Counted from the first letter of the stretch, positions 47,101 to 59,892 are shown. The stretch is DNA of 64,000 nucleotides from Osedax fenrisi (GCA_964019155.1 OZ025242.1:68812167-68876166); one strand, 5' to 3'. The notes: generated by a model from the letters alone, not told the origin. Numbers and translations are program-made.

Positions 47101-49560
47101 GCATGCACCTAGTACTACACATAGTACTGTAGGCATGCATGCACCTAGTACTACACCTAGTACTGTAGGCATGCATGCACTAGTACTGGCATGCACCTAG
47201 TACTACACATAGTACTGTAGCATGCATGCACCTAGTACTACACCTAGTACTGTAGGCATGCATGCACCTAGTACTACACATAGTACTGTAGGCATGCATG
47301 CACCTAGTACTGCACATAGTACTGTAGGCATGCATGCACCTAGTACTACACATAGTACTGTAGGCATGCATGCACCTAGTACTACACATAGTACTGTAGG
47401 CATGCATGCACCTAGTACTACACATAGTACTGTAGGCATGCACCTAGTACTACACATAGTACTGTAGGCATGCATGCACCTAGTACTACACCTAGTACTG
47501 TAGGCATGCATGCACCTAGTACTACACATAGTACTGTAGGCATGCATGCACCTAGTACTACACATAGTACTGTAGGCATGCATGCACCTAGTACTACACC
47601 TAGTACTGTAGGCATGCATGCACCTAGTACTACACATAGTACTGTAGGCATGCATGCACCTAGTACTACACCTAGTACTGTAGGCATGCATGCACCTAGT
47701 ACTGTAGGCATGCATGCACCTAGTACTACACATAGTACTGTAGGCAGCATGCACCTAGTACTGTAGGCATGCATGCACCTAGTACTACACATAGTACTGT
47801 AGGCATGCATGCACCTAGTACTACACATAGTACTGTAGGCATGCATGCACCTAGTACTTACACCTAGTACTGTAGGCATGCATGCACCTAGTACTACACA
47901 TAGTACTGTAGGCATGCATGCACCTAGTACTACACCTAGTACTGTAGGCATGCATGCACCTAGTACTACACATAGTACTGTAGGCATGCATGCACCTAGT
48001 ACTACACATAGTACTGTAGGCATGCATGCACCTAGTACTACACATAGTACTGTAGGCATGCACCTAGTACTACACATAGTACTGTAGGCATGCATGCACC
48101 TAGTACTACACCTAGTACTTAGGCATGCATGCACCTAGTACTGTAGGCATGCATGCACCTAGTACTACACATAGTACTGTAGGCATGCATGCACCTAGTA
48201 CTACACATAGTACTGTAGGCATGCATGCACCTAGTACTACACATAGTACTGTAGGCATGCATGCACCTAGTACTACACCTAGTACTGTAGGCATGCATGC
48301 ACCTAGTACTACACATAGTACTGTAGGCATGCATGCACCTAGTACTACACATAGTACTGTAGGCATGCATGCACCTAGTACTACACATAGTACTGTAGGC
48401 ATGCATGCACCTAGTACTACACATAGTACTGTAGGCATGCATGCACCTAGTACTACACATAGTACTGTAGGCATGCATGCACCTAGTACTACACCTAGTA
48501 CTGTAGGCATGCATGCACCTAGTACTACACATAGTACTGTAGGCATGCATGCACCTAGTACTACACATAGTACTGTAGGCATGCATGCACCTAGTACTAC
48601 ACATAGTACTGTAGGGCATGCACCTAGTACTACACCTAGTACTGTAGGCATGCATGCACCTAGTACTACACATAGTACTGTAGGCATGCATGCACCTAGT
48701 ACTACACATAGTACTGTAGGCATGCATGCACCTAGTACTACACCTAGTACTGTAGGCATGCATGCACCTAGTACTACACATAGTACTGTAGGCATGCATG
48801 CACCTAGTACTACACCTAGTACTGTAGGCATGCATGCACCTAGTACTACACATAGTACTGTAGGCATGCATGCACCTAGTACTACACATAGTACTGTAGG
48901 CATGCATGCACCTAGTACTACACCTAGTACTGTAGGCATGCATGCACCTAGTACTACACATAGTACTGTAGGCATGCATGCACCTAGTACTACACATAGT
49001 ACTGTAGGCATGCATGCACCTAGTACTGTAGGCATGCAGCCCTAGTACTACACATAGTACTGTAGGCATGCATGCACCTAGTACTGTAGGCATGCATGCA
49101 CCTAGTACTACACATAGTACTGTAGGCATGCATGCACCTAGTACTACACATAGTACTGTAGGCATGCATGCACCTAGTACTACACATAGTACTGTAGGCA
49201 TGCATGCACCTAGTACTACACATAGTACTGTAGGCATGCATGCACCTAGTACTACACATAGTACTGTAGGCATGCATGCACCTAGTACTACACATAGTAC
49301 TGTAGGCATGCATGCACCTAGTACTACACATAGTACTGTAGGCATGCATGCACCTAGTACTGCACCTAGTACTGTAGGCATGCATGCACCTAGTACTACA
49401 CATAGTACTGTAGGCATGCATGCACCTAGTACTATCACATAGTACTGTAGGCATGCATGCACCTAGTACTACACATAGTACTGTAGGCATGCACCTAGTA
49501 CTACACATAGTACTGTAGGCATGCATGCACCTAGTTACTGTAGGCATGCACCTAGTACTA
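41129..49560. repeat. Satellite zone rich in broken monomers
   Basis: The satellite continues, but dozens of monomers carry small insertions or deletions. Examples lie near 41134, 41340, 41668, 41701, 41985, 42149, 42500, 42590, 42656, 43034, 44311, 44843, 45187, 45298, 45547, 45832, 46316, 46595, 47182, 47746, 48119, 48614, 49040, 49434 and 49535. Over the first 11.6 kb I see only about two such events (near 6831 and 8515). The changes could be true decay or uncorrected long-read consensus errors. Confidence 0.75.
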
Positions 49561-52500
49561 CACATAGTACTGTAGGCATGCATGCACCTAGTACTACACA
49601 TAGTACTGTAGGCATGCATGCACCTAGTACTACACATAGTACTGTAGGCATGCACCTAGTACTACACCTAGTACTGTAGGCATGCATGCACCTAGTACTA
49701 CACCTAGTACTGTAGGCATGCACCTAGTACTACACATAGTACTGTAGGCATGCATGCACCTAGTACTACACCTAGTACTGTAGGCATGCACCTAGTACTA
49801 CACACTAGTACTGTAGGCATGCATGCACCTAGTACTACACATAGTAATGTAGGCATGCATGCACCTAGTACTACACATAGTACTGTAGGCATGCATACAC
49901 CTAGTACTACACATAGTACTGTAGGCATGCATGCACCTAGTACTACACCTAGTACTATAGGCATGCATGCACCTAGTACTACACATAGTACTGTAGGCAT
50001 GCACCTAGTACTACACATAGTACTGTAGGCATGCATGCACCTAGTACTGTAGGCATGCATGCACCTAGTACTACACCTAGTACTGTAGGCATGCATGCAC
50101 CTAGTACTACACCTAGTACTGTAGGCATGCATGCACCTAGTACTACACCTAGTACTGTAGGCATGCATGCACCTAGTACTACACATAGTACTGTAGGCAT
50201 GCATGCACCTAGTACTACACATAGTACTGTAGGCATGCATGCACCTAGTACTACACATAGTAATGTAGGCATGCATGCACCTAGTACTACACATAGTACT
50301 GTAGGCATGCATGCACCTAGTACTGTAGGCATGCATGCACCTAGTACTACACATAGTAATGTAGGCATGCATGCACCTAGTACTACACATAGTACTGTAG
50401 GCATGCATACACCTAGTACTACACATAGTACTGTAGGCATGCATGCACCTAGTACTACACATAGTAATGTAGGCATGCATGCACCTAGTACTACACATAG
50501 TACTGTAGGCATGCATACACCTAGTACTACACCTAGTACTGTAGGCATGCATGCACCTAGTACTACACATAGTACTGTAGGCATGCATGCACCTAGTACT
50601 ACACCTAGTACTGTAGGCATGCATGCACCTAGTACTACACCTAGTACTGTAGGCATGCATGCACCTAGTACTACACATAGTACTGTAGGCATGCATGCAC
50701 CTAGTACTACACATAGTACTGTAGGCATGCATGCACCTAGTACTACACATAGTACTGTAGGCATGCATGCACCTAGTACTACACATAGTACTGTAGGCAT
50801 GCATACACCTAGTACTACACCTAGTACTGTAGGCATGCATGCACCTAGTACTACACCTAGTACTGTAGGCATGCATGCACCTAGTACTACACATAGTACT
50901 GTAGGCATGCATGCACCTAGTACTACACATAGTACTGTAGGCATGCATGCACCTAGTACTACACATAGTACTGTAGGCATGCATGCACCTAGTACTACAC
51001 ATAGTACTGTAGGCATGCATGCACCTAGTACTACACATAGTACTGTAGGCATGCACCTAGTACTACACATAGTACTGTAGGCATGCATGCACCTAGTACT
51101 ACACCTAGTACTGTAGGCATGCATGCACCTAGTACTACACATAGTACTGTAGGCATGCACCTAGTACTACACATAGTACTGTAGGCATGCATGCACCTAG
51201 TACTACACATAGTACTGTAGGCATGCATGCACCTAGTACTACACATAGTACTGTAGGCATGCATGCACCTAGTACTGCACCTAGTACTGTAGGCATGCAT
51301 GCACCTAGTACTACACATAGTACTGTAGGCATGCATGCACCTAGTACTACACATAGTACTGTAGGCATGCATGCACCTAGTACTGTAGGCATGCATGCAC
51401 CTAGTACTACACCTAGTACTGTAGGCATGCATGCACCTAGTACTACACCTAGTACTGTAGGCATGCATGCACCTAGTACTACACCTAGTACTGTAGCATG
51501 CATGCACCTAGTACTACACCTAGTACTGTAGGCATGCATGCACCTAGTACTACACCTAGTACTGTAGGCATGCATGCACCTAGTACTACACCTAGTACTG
51601 TAGGCATGCATGCACCTAGTACTACTCATAGTACTGTAGGCATGCATGCACCTAGTACTACTCATAGTACTGTAGGCATGCATGCACCTAGTACTACACA
51701 TAGTACTGTAGGCAGGCATGCACCTAGTACTGTAGGCATGCATGCACCTAGTACTACACCTAGTACTGTAGGCATGCATGCACATAGTACTGTAGGCATG
51801 CATGCACCTAGTACTACACATAGTACTGTAGGCATGCACCTAGTACTACACATAGTACTGTAGGCATGCATGCACCTAGTACTGTAGGCATGCACCTAGT
51901 AGTACACATAGTACTGTAGGCATGCATGCACCTAGTACTACACATAGTACTGTAGGCATGCATGCACCTAGTACTACACATAGTAATGTAGGCATGCATG
52001 CACCTAGTACTACACATAGTACTGTAGGCATGCATGCACCTAGTACTACACCTAGTACTGTAGGCATGCATGCACCTAGTACTACACATAGTACTGTAGT
52101 CATGCATGCACCTAGTACTACACATAGTACTGTAGGCATGCATGCACCTAGTACTACACCTAGTACTGTAGGCATGCATGCACCTAGTACTACACATAGT
52201 ACTGTAGGCATGCATGCACCTAGTACTACACATAGTACTGTAGGCATGCATGCACCTAGTACTACACATAGTACTGTAGGCATGCATGCACCTAGTACTG
52301 TAGGCATGCATGCACCTAGTACTACACATAGTACTGTAGGCATGCATGCACCTAGTACTACACATAGTACTGTAGGCATGCATGCACCTAGTACTACACC
52401 TAGTACTGTAGGCATGCATGCACCTAGTACTACACATAGTACTGTAGGCATGCATGCACCTAGTACTACACATAGTACTGTAGGCATGCATGCACCTAGT

Positions 52501-53684
52501 ACTACACATAGTACTGTAGGCATGCATGCACCTAGTACTGTAGGCATGAACCTAGTACTACACATAGTACTGTAGGCATGCATGCACCTAGTACTACACC
52601 TAGTACTGTAGGCATGCATGCACCTAGTACTACACATAGTACTGTAGGCATGCACCTAGTACTACACCTAGTACTGTAGGCATGCATACACCTAGTACTA
52701 CACATAGTACTGTAGGCATGCATGCACCTAGTACTACACATAGTACTGTAGGCATGCATGCACCTAGTACTACACATAGTACTGTAGGCATGCATGCACC
52801 TAGTACTGTAGGCATGCATGCACCTAGTACTACACATAGTACTGTAGGCATGCATGCACCTAGTACTACACATAGTACTGTAGGCATGCATGCACCTAGT
52901 ACTACACATAGTACTGTAGGCATGCATGCACCTAGTACTACACCTAGTACTGTAGGCATGCATGCACCTAGTACTGTACCTAGTACTGTAGGCATGCATG
53001 CACCTAGTACTACACCTAGTACTGTAGGCATGCATGCACCTAGTACTACACATAGTACTGTAGGCATGCATGCACCTAGTACTACACATAGTACTGTAGG
53101 CATGCATGCACCTAGTACTACACATAGTACTGTAGGCATGCATGCACCTAGTACTACACATAGTACTGTAGGCATGCATGCACCTAGTACTACACATAGT
53201 ACTGTAGGCATGCACCTAGTACTGTAGGCATGCATGCACCTAGTACTACACATAGTACTGTAGGCATGCATGCACCTAGTACTACACCTAGTACTGTAGG
53301 CATGCATGCACCTAGTACTACACATAGTACTGTAGGCATGCATGCACCTAGTACTACACATAGTACTGTAGGCATGCATGCACCTAGTACTGTAGGCATG
53401 CATGCACCTAGTACTACACATAGTACTGTAGGCATGCATGCACCTAGTACTACACATAGTACTGTAGGCATGCATGCACCTAGTACTACACCTAGTACTG
53501 TAGGCATGCATGCACCTAGTACTACACCTAGTACTGTAGGCATGCATGCACCTAGTACTACACCTAGTACTGTAGGCATGCATGCACCTAGTACTACACA
53601 TAGTACTGTAGGCATGCATGCACCTAGTACTACACATAGTACTGTAGGCATGCATGCACCTAGTACTACACATAGTACTGTAGG

Positions 53685-54028
53685 CATGCATGCACCTAGT
53701 ACTACACATAGTACTGTAGGCATGCATACACCTAGTACTACACATAGTACTGTAGGCATGCATGCACCTAGTACTACACCTAGTACTGTAGGCATGCATG
53801 CACCTAGTACTACACCTAGTACTGTAGGCATGCACATAGTACTACACCTAGTACTGTAGGCATGCATGCACCTAGTACTACACATAGTACTGTAGGCATG
53901 CATGCACCTAGTACTACACATAGTACTGTAGGCATGCATGCACCTAGTACTACACCTAGTACTGTAGGCATGCATGCACCTAGTACTACACCTAGTACTG
54001 TAGGCATGCATGCACCTAGTACTGTAGG
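53685..54028. repeat. 344-bp satellite segment, first copy
   Basis: The monomer order is H, ACA-variant H, P, P, an unusual 32-bp monomer starting CATGCACATAG, H, H, P, P, 24-bp. The same order recurs at 54721-55064, offset by 1036 bp, and I found no base differences on reading. The copies part after the 24-bp unit, where the next monomer has GCA here and ACA in the other copy. Confidence 0.85.
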
Positions 54029-54720
54029 CATGCATGCACCTAGTACTACACATAGTACTGTAGGCATGCATGCACCTAGTACTACACATAGTACTGTAGG
54101 CATGCATGCACCTAGTACTACACCTAGTACTGTAGGCATGCATGCACCTAGTACTACACATAGTACTGTAGGCATGCATGCACCTAGTACTACACATAGT
54201 ACTGTAGGCATGCATGCACCTAGTACTACACATAGTACTGTAGGCATGCATGCACCTAGTACTACACCTAGTACTGTAGGCATGCATGCACCTAGTACTA
54301 CACATAGTACTGTAGGCATGCATGCACCTAGTACTACACATAGTACTGTAGGCATGCATGCACCTAGTACTACACCTAGTACTGTAGGCATGCACCTAGT
54401 ACTACACATAGTACTGTAGGCATGCATGCACCTAGTACTACACATAGTACTGTAGGCATGCACCTAGTACTACACATAGTACTGTAGGCATGCATGCACC
54501 TAGTACTGTAGGCATGCATGCACCTAGTACTACACATAGTACTGTAGGCATGCATGCACCTAGTACTACACCTAGTACTGTAGGCATGCATGCACCTAGT
54601 ACTACACATAGTACTGTAGGCATGCACCTAGTACTACACACAGTACTGTAGGCATGCATGCACCTAGTACTACACATAGTACTGTAGGCATGCACCTAGT
54701 ACTACACCTAGTACTGTAGG

Positions 54721-55064
54721 CATGCATGCACCTAGTACTACACATAGTACTGTAGGCATGCATACACCTAGTACTACACATAGTACTGTAGGCATGCATG
54801 CACCTAGTACTACACCTAGTACTGTAGGCATGCATGCACCTAGTACTACACCTAGTACTGTAGGCATGCACATAGTACTACACCTAGTACTGTAGGCATG
54901 CATGCACCTAGTACTACACATAGTACTGTAGGCATGCATGCACCTAGTACTACACATAGTACTGTAGGCATGCATGCACCTAGTACTACACCTAGTACTG
55001 TAGGCATGCATGCACCTAGTACTACACCTAGTACTGTAGGCATGCATGCACCTAGTACTGTAGG
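54721..55064. repeat. 344-bp satellite segment, second copy
   Basis: This is the partner of 53685-54028. The rare CATGCACATAG monomer (starting at 54865 here and 53829 there) makes the duplication unmistakable. The preceding monomer differs: a 32-bp P form here, a 36-bp H form at the first copy. That marks the left breakpoint. Confidence 0.85.
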
Positions 55065-57775
55065 CATGCATACACCTAGTACTACACATAGTACTGTAGG
55101 CATGCACCTAGTACTACACATAGTACTGTAGGCATGCATGCACCTAGTACTACACATAGTACTGTAGGCATGCATGCACCTAGTACTACACATAGTACTG
55201 TAGGCATGCATGCACCTAGTACTACACATAGTACTGTAGGCATGCATGCACCTAGTACTACACATAGTACTGTAGGCATGCATGCACCTAGTACTACACA
55301 TAGTACTGTAGGCATGCACCTAGTACTACACATAGTACTGTAGGCATGCATGCACCTAGTACTACACCTAGTACTGTAGGCATGCATGCACCTAGTACTG
55401 TACCTAGTACTGTAGGCATGCACCTAGTACTACACATAGTACTGTAGGCATGCACCTAGTACTACACATAGTACTGTAGGCATGCATGCACCTAGTACTA
55501 CACATAGTACTGTAGGCATGCATGCACCTAGTACTACACATAGTACTGTAGGCATGCACCTAGTACTACACACAGTACTGTAGGCATGCATGCACCTAGT
55601 ACTACACATAGTACTGTAGGCATGCACCTAGTACTACACCTAGTACTGTAGGCATGCATGCACCTAGTACTACACATAGTACTGTAGGCATGCACCTAGT
55701 ACTACACATAGTACTGTAGGCATGCATGCACCTAGTACTACACATAGTACTGTAGGCATGCATGCACCTAGTACTACACATAGTACTGTAGGCATGCATA
55801 CACCTAGTACTGCACCTAGTACTGTAGGCATGCACCTAGTACTACACATAGTACTGTAGGCATGCATGCACCTAGTACTACACATAGTACTGTAGGCATG
55901 CATGCACCTAGTACTACACCTAGTACTGTAGGCATGCATGCACCTAGTACTACACATAGTACTGTAGGCATGCATGCACCTAGTACTACACATAGTACTG
56001 TAGGCATGCATGCACCTAGTACTACACCTAGTACTGTAGGCATGCATGCACCTAGTACTACACCTAGTACTGTAGGCATGCATGCACCTAGTACTACACA
56101 TAGTACTGTAGGCATGCATGCACCTAGTACTACACATAGTACTGTAGGCATGCATGCACCTAGTACTACACATAGTACTGTAGGCATGCACCTAGTACTA
56201 CACATAGTACTGTAGGCATGCATGCACCTAGTACTACACATAGTACTGTAGGCATGCATGCACCTAGTACTACACCTAGTACTGTAGGCATGCATGCACC
56301 TAGTACTACACATAGTACTGTAGGCATGCATGCACCTAGTACTACACATAGTACTGTAGGCATGCATGCACCTAGTACTACACCTAGTACTGTAGGCATG
56401 CATGCACCTAGTACTACACATAGTACTGTAGGCATGCATGCACCTAGTACTACACATAGTACTGTAGGCATGCATGCACCTAGTACTACACATAGTACTG
56501 TAGGCATGCATGCACCTAGTACTACACATAGTACTGTAGGCAGGCATGCACCTAGTACTACACATAGTACTGTAGGCATGCATGCACCTAGTACTACACA
56601 TAGTACTGTAGGCATGCATGCACCTAGTACTACACATAGTACTGTAGGCATGCATGCACCTAGTACTACACCTAGTACTGTAGGCATGCATGCACCTAGT
56701 ACTACACATAGTACTGTAGGCATGCATGCACCTAGTACTACACATAGTACTGTAGGCATGCATGCACCTAGTACTACACCTAGTACTGTAGGCATGCATG
56801 CACCTAGTACTACACATAGTACTGTAGGCATGCATGCACCTAGTACTACACATAGTACTGTAGGCATGCATGCACCTAGTACTACACCTAGTACTGTAGG
56901 CATGCATGCACCTAGTACTACACATAGTACTGTAGGCATGCATGCACCTAGTACTACACATAGTACTGTAGGCATGCACCTAGTACTACACATAGTACTG
57001 TAGGCATGCATGCACCTAGTACTGTAGGCATGCATGCACCTAGTACTACACATAGTACTGTAGGCATGCATGCACCTAGTACTACACATAGTACTGTAGG
57101 CATGCACCTAGTACTACACCTAGTACTGTAGGCATGCATGCACCTAGTACTACACATAGTACTGTAGGCATGCATGCACCTAGTACTACACATAGTACTG
57201 TAGGCATGCATGCACCTAGTACTACACATAGTACTGTAGGCATGCATGCACCTAGTACTACACATAGTACTGTAGGCATGCACCTAGTACTACACATAGT
57301 ACTGTAGGCATGCATGCACCTAGTACTACACCTAGTACTGTAGGCATGCATACACCTAGTACTACACATAGTACTGTAGGCATGCATGCACCTAGTACTA
57401 CACCTAGTACTGTAGGCATGCATGCACCTAGTACTACACATAGTACTGTAGGCATGCATGCACCTAGTACTACACATAGTACTGTAGGCATGCATGCACC
57501 TAGTACTACACATAGTACTGTAGGCATGCATGCACCTAGTACTACACATATTACTGTAGGCATGCATGCACCTAGTACTACACCTAGTACTGTAGGCATG
57601 CATGCACCTAGTACTACACATAGTACTGTAGGCATGCATGCACCTAGTACTGTAGGCATGCATGCACCTAGTACTACACCTAGTACTGTAGGCATGCATA
57701 CACCTAGTACTACACATAGTACTGTAGGCATGTCTATGTAGGCGCGTACAACTTCTAACGTATAACTGAATATTA

Positions 57776-57819
57776 GTGTGTGTGTGTGTTGTGTATGTGT
57801 GTATGTATACATATACACA

Positions 57820-57904
<85 letters not shown>
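57776..57904. repeat. GT-rich tract followed by (AT)41 microsatellite
   Basis: An imperfect GT/GTAT stretch at 57776-57810 passes into an uninterrupted 82-bp AT dinucleotide run at 57823-57904. It begins only about 45 bp beyond the satellite edge. Long AT runs are unstable and prone to cruciform formation. Confidence 0.95.
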
Positions 57905-57912
<8 letters not shown>

Positions 57913-58024
57913 TTATACAATTATAAGTAGACATGTATTATACATTGAAGTTGTCATTGTATCTGAAGGTTCCAGATGAGATACCACGCTCCTCTCAAAC
58001 CTAGGCGCACCCGGCATAGCATTA

Positions 58025-58036
58025 ATCTCGCGAGAT
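58025..58036. promoter_or_regulatory. Palindrome containing TCTCGCGAGA
   Basis: ATCTCGCGAGAT is a perfect 12-bp palindrome whose core TCTCGCGAGA matches a motif known from CpG-island promoters of vertebrates. Its function in this organism is not established. It lies at the start of the CpG-richer stretch. Nearby at 58108-58113, 58127-58132 and 58425-58430 are three CACGTG E-boxes. The promoter reading is inference only. Confidence 0.25.
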
Positions 58037-58751
58037 CTCCACACTGAACACGCAAACCTATACTAGGCGATAACGCTAGAGGGAGTTAACTTGTAAACAT
58101 TGTGTATCACGTGCTCGCTTCGTTGTCACGTGATCACCTGGTGTGCGGTGACGTAACGACTGCGCTATCGTCAACGTAATAGAAAGTAGTTGTAGTATAG
58201 TATATACTATAGTAGTGTAGTATAGTAGCTATGGATAGCGTGAGTGTTGTTATATCTATACAAAGGTTTGTCGTTAGTCACGAATATCTGTGGGGAGGAG
58301 ATGTCCGAGAAGTGATAGATCAGTCGCTTCGTCAGTAGCGTGTTCAGTCTCTACACCGAACATGTAACGTATGTCCACGCGCGCGCTTGTATAACTCCCT
58401 GTGCGCATGTCAGAACTAATAAGTCACGTGGTCTAGATACGCGGAAGTGTCGCGCGTGTCAGCAATCGATGCAAAGAAATATTGAAGAACGACTTTTGTG
58501 AACCGTTAAAATATTATTCGAAAATTCATACGCAGAACAATTAATCGCATTTTTATATGAATATACAACTATTAATTGTAATACTAATAATATAATAAAT
58601 ATGATAATAGTTTTCGATGCGAATATAAATAAATAATAATAATGTCGATTTAAAAGTAGTAGGTTCGACTGCAGCGCCTCTATCGCGAGCGCCGCGCACA
58701 CGACATTCTATTGTTTATCCACTTTCTCACCTCATCGCCGCCCGCACGTCG

Positions 58752-58802
58752 ATGTGGGCGTGTTACCTATGTGGGCGTGTTACCTATGTGGGCGTGTTAC
58801 CT
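58752..58802. repeat. Three exact copies of a 17-bp tandem repeat
   Basis: ATGTGGGCGTGTTACCT is repeated exactly at 58752-58768, 58769-58785 and 58786-58802. Each copy holds a GGGCGTG box, which resembles a GC-box/KLF-type site, but no function can be assigned from sequence alone. Confidence 0.95.
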
Positions 58803-58984
58803 GTCGGTGTTAGCGAGTGTCTACTGACATCGCGGGTAGCACCCGCCGCTTATTGCGGTGGTGGCGACGCTGGTTTTTATATTATTTATTAGAATTCATA
58901 AATTAGCGATTTATAAATGTGTCGTATGCTTGTAATGCCACGCATCACTTGTGCTCTATCTAAATATATACATATACATATACA

Positions 58985-58987
<3 letters not shown>

Positions 58988-59018
<31 letters not shown>
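58988..59018. repeat. (AT)n microsatellite
   Basis: A 31-bp uninterrupted AT dinucleotide run. Confidence 0.95.
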
Positions 59019-59022
<4 letters not shown>

Positions 59023-59647
59023 ATAATTTATTATAATTTATTATAATTTAAGTGATTATGTGTTAACTTAACACTATCGCTACTATGTACACATCATAGC
59101 ATTAGCGAACAGGAATAGGTATACACGTACGAGAATTCATGCATGTGTAAAGATGGCGTAATCGAAGTGTTATGTAATAGCACGGTTACCATGGTTACGA
59201 TGGCGTAGTGGTAAGGTTATTGTTTACTCTAGCATCGGCCGTAGTTGTATAACTATAGTTTGCGTAGTAAACTTATACTTACCGTATACGGCACGCACGG
59301 CAATTTCTACTTATAATTACTCGAATTTATGAATTGAAAGATGACACAGTGCTTGCAGGATTGTCTTACCCTACCCTTACCCCTTAATACCCGTAGGATA
59401 CCTGTACATGTGACATTTAGGTAGGTATACCTATAAGGGATATTAAGGTAATTCTATAGGTATTTAGCTATCTTTTAATTAATCAATTCGCGTGTATGTA
59501 TATATTATGAAACATATATCAATAAATATCGAAAACCGTGTAGGTATGCCGTATACTGTTCTCGGTATTGTCATTATCGAGTGCATGTTTATTTATGTTT
59601 GTGTCATAACAATATCAATATATCGCGCTATCTGTGCATTCTGTACT

Positions 59648-59693
59648 CGGTACCTGACCCGGTTGAACACTAAGGTCCGGTACCTGACCCGGT
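59648..59693. repeat. 16-bp direct repeat spaced 30 bp
   Basis: CGGTACCTGACCCGGT occurs at 59648-59663 and again at 59678-59693. The sequence between has no recognisable content. Each copy contains GGTACC and the imperfect dyad ACCTGACCCGGT. It could be a small duplication. Confidence 0.85.
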
Positions 59694-59892
59694 AGAGCGC
59701 TTTCGAACTTTCGATTATATATTTTCTTAAACAAATGATCAATCAACAATAGAAATAATATTAATCTCTACTATAAAATATAATCTTATATATATATATA
59801 TAAATATTCAACATTTAACATTATATTACCACGCGGCTAATATCCCTTAGCAGCATGTCATAGCCTCGTTAACGCTTACCAACCCTCGGCAG

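Larger units (their letters stand above)
1..57732. repeat. 36-bp satellite array (giant tandem repeat)
   Basis: A continuous head-to-tail array fills this region and runs off the left edge. The 36-bp monomer has three 12-bp parts: GGCATGCATGCA, CCTAGTACTACA and CATAGTACTGTA (H form) or CCTAGTACTGTA (P form). In the P form the two TAGTACT parts differ only in ACA versus GTA, so the monomer probably arose from a 12-bp unit. Common length variants are 32 bp (one CATG lost), 24 bp (one 12-bp part lost) and 20 bp (both lost). A frequent substitution changes GCA to ACA after CATGCAT. The consensus is about 44 % GC and has no CpG. Each monomer carries two AGTACT palindromes and one ATGCAT. The reading MHAPSTTHSTVG on the plus strand and related 12-residue periods on the minus strand are by-products of a stop-free period divisible by 3. 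Nothing supports coding. A centromeric, heterochromatic or simply expanded intronic satellite are all possible. Confidence 0.98.
57733..59892. other. Single-copy DNA between satellite and adenylate cyclase exon A
   Basis: The satellite stops abruptly after GTAGGCATG at 57732. The following DNA has no detectable monomers. It is read here as the 3' part of an intron of the adenylate cyclase gene, because no upstream catalytic-domain exon can be found in it. About 58000-58870 is richer in CpG and holds E-box palindromes and a 17-bp tandem repeat. The rest is AT-rich. A minus-strand open frame of 80 codons at 58459-58701 and a plus-strand one of 67 codons at 59492-59695 resemble no family I know and are probably chance. 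Confidence 0.6.

Noticed and set aside
1..57732. CRISPR array
   Set aside because: There are no unique spacers. The repeat is contiguous and the context is a eukaryotic gene.
1..57732. Telomeric repeat or CENP-B-box satellite
   Set aside because: The monomer contains no TTAGGG-like unit and no CpG, so the CENP-B box pattern cannot be present.
57776..57979. Plus-strand open frame across the microsatellite
   Set aside because: It is mostly Tyr-Ile from the AT run and has no coding evidence. The minus-strand frame reaching 57920 is the same effect joined to satellite.
58459..58701. Minus-strand 80-codon open frame with a hydrophobic stretch
   Set aside because: It is low-complexity AT-rich sequence with no recognisable family, and is compatible with chance.
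58640..58710. tRNA B-box-like GGTTCGACTGC
   Set aside because: It lacks the CC that ends a B box, and there is no acceptor stem or anticodon arm around it.
59492..59695. Plus-strand 67-codon open frame before exon A
   Set aside because: It has no similarity to the cyclase region expected there or to any family I recognise.
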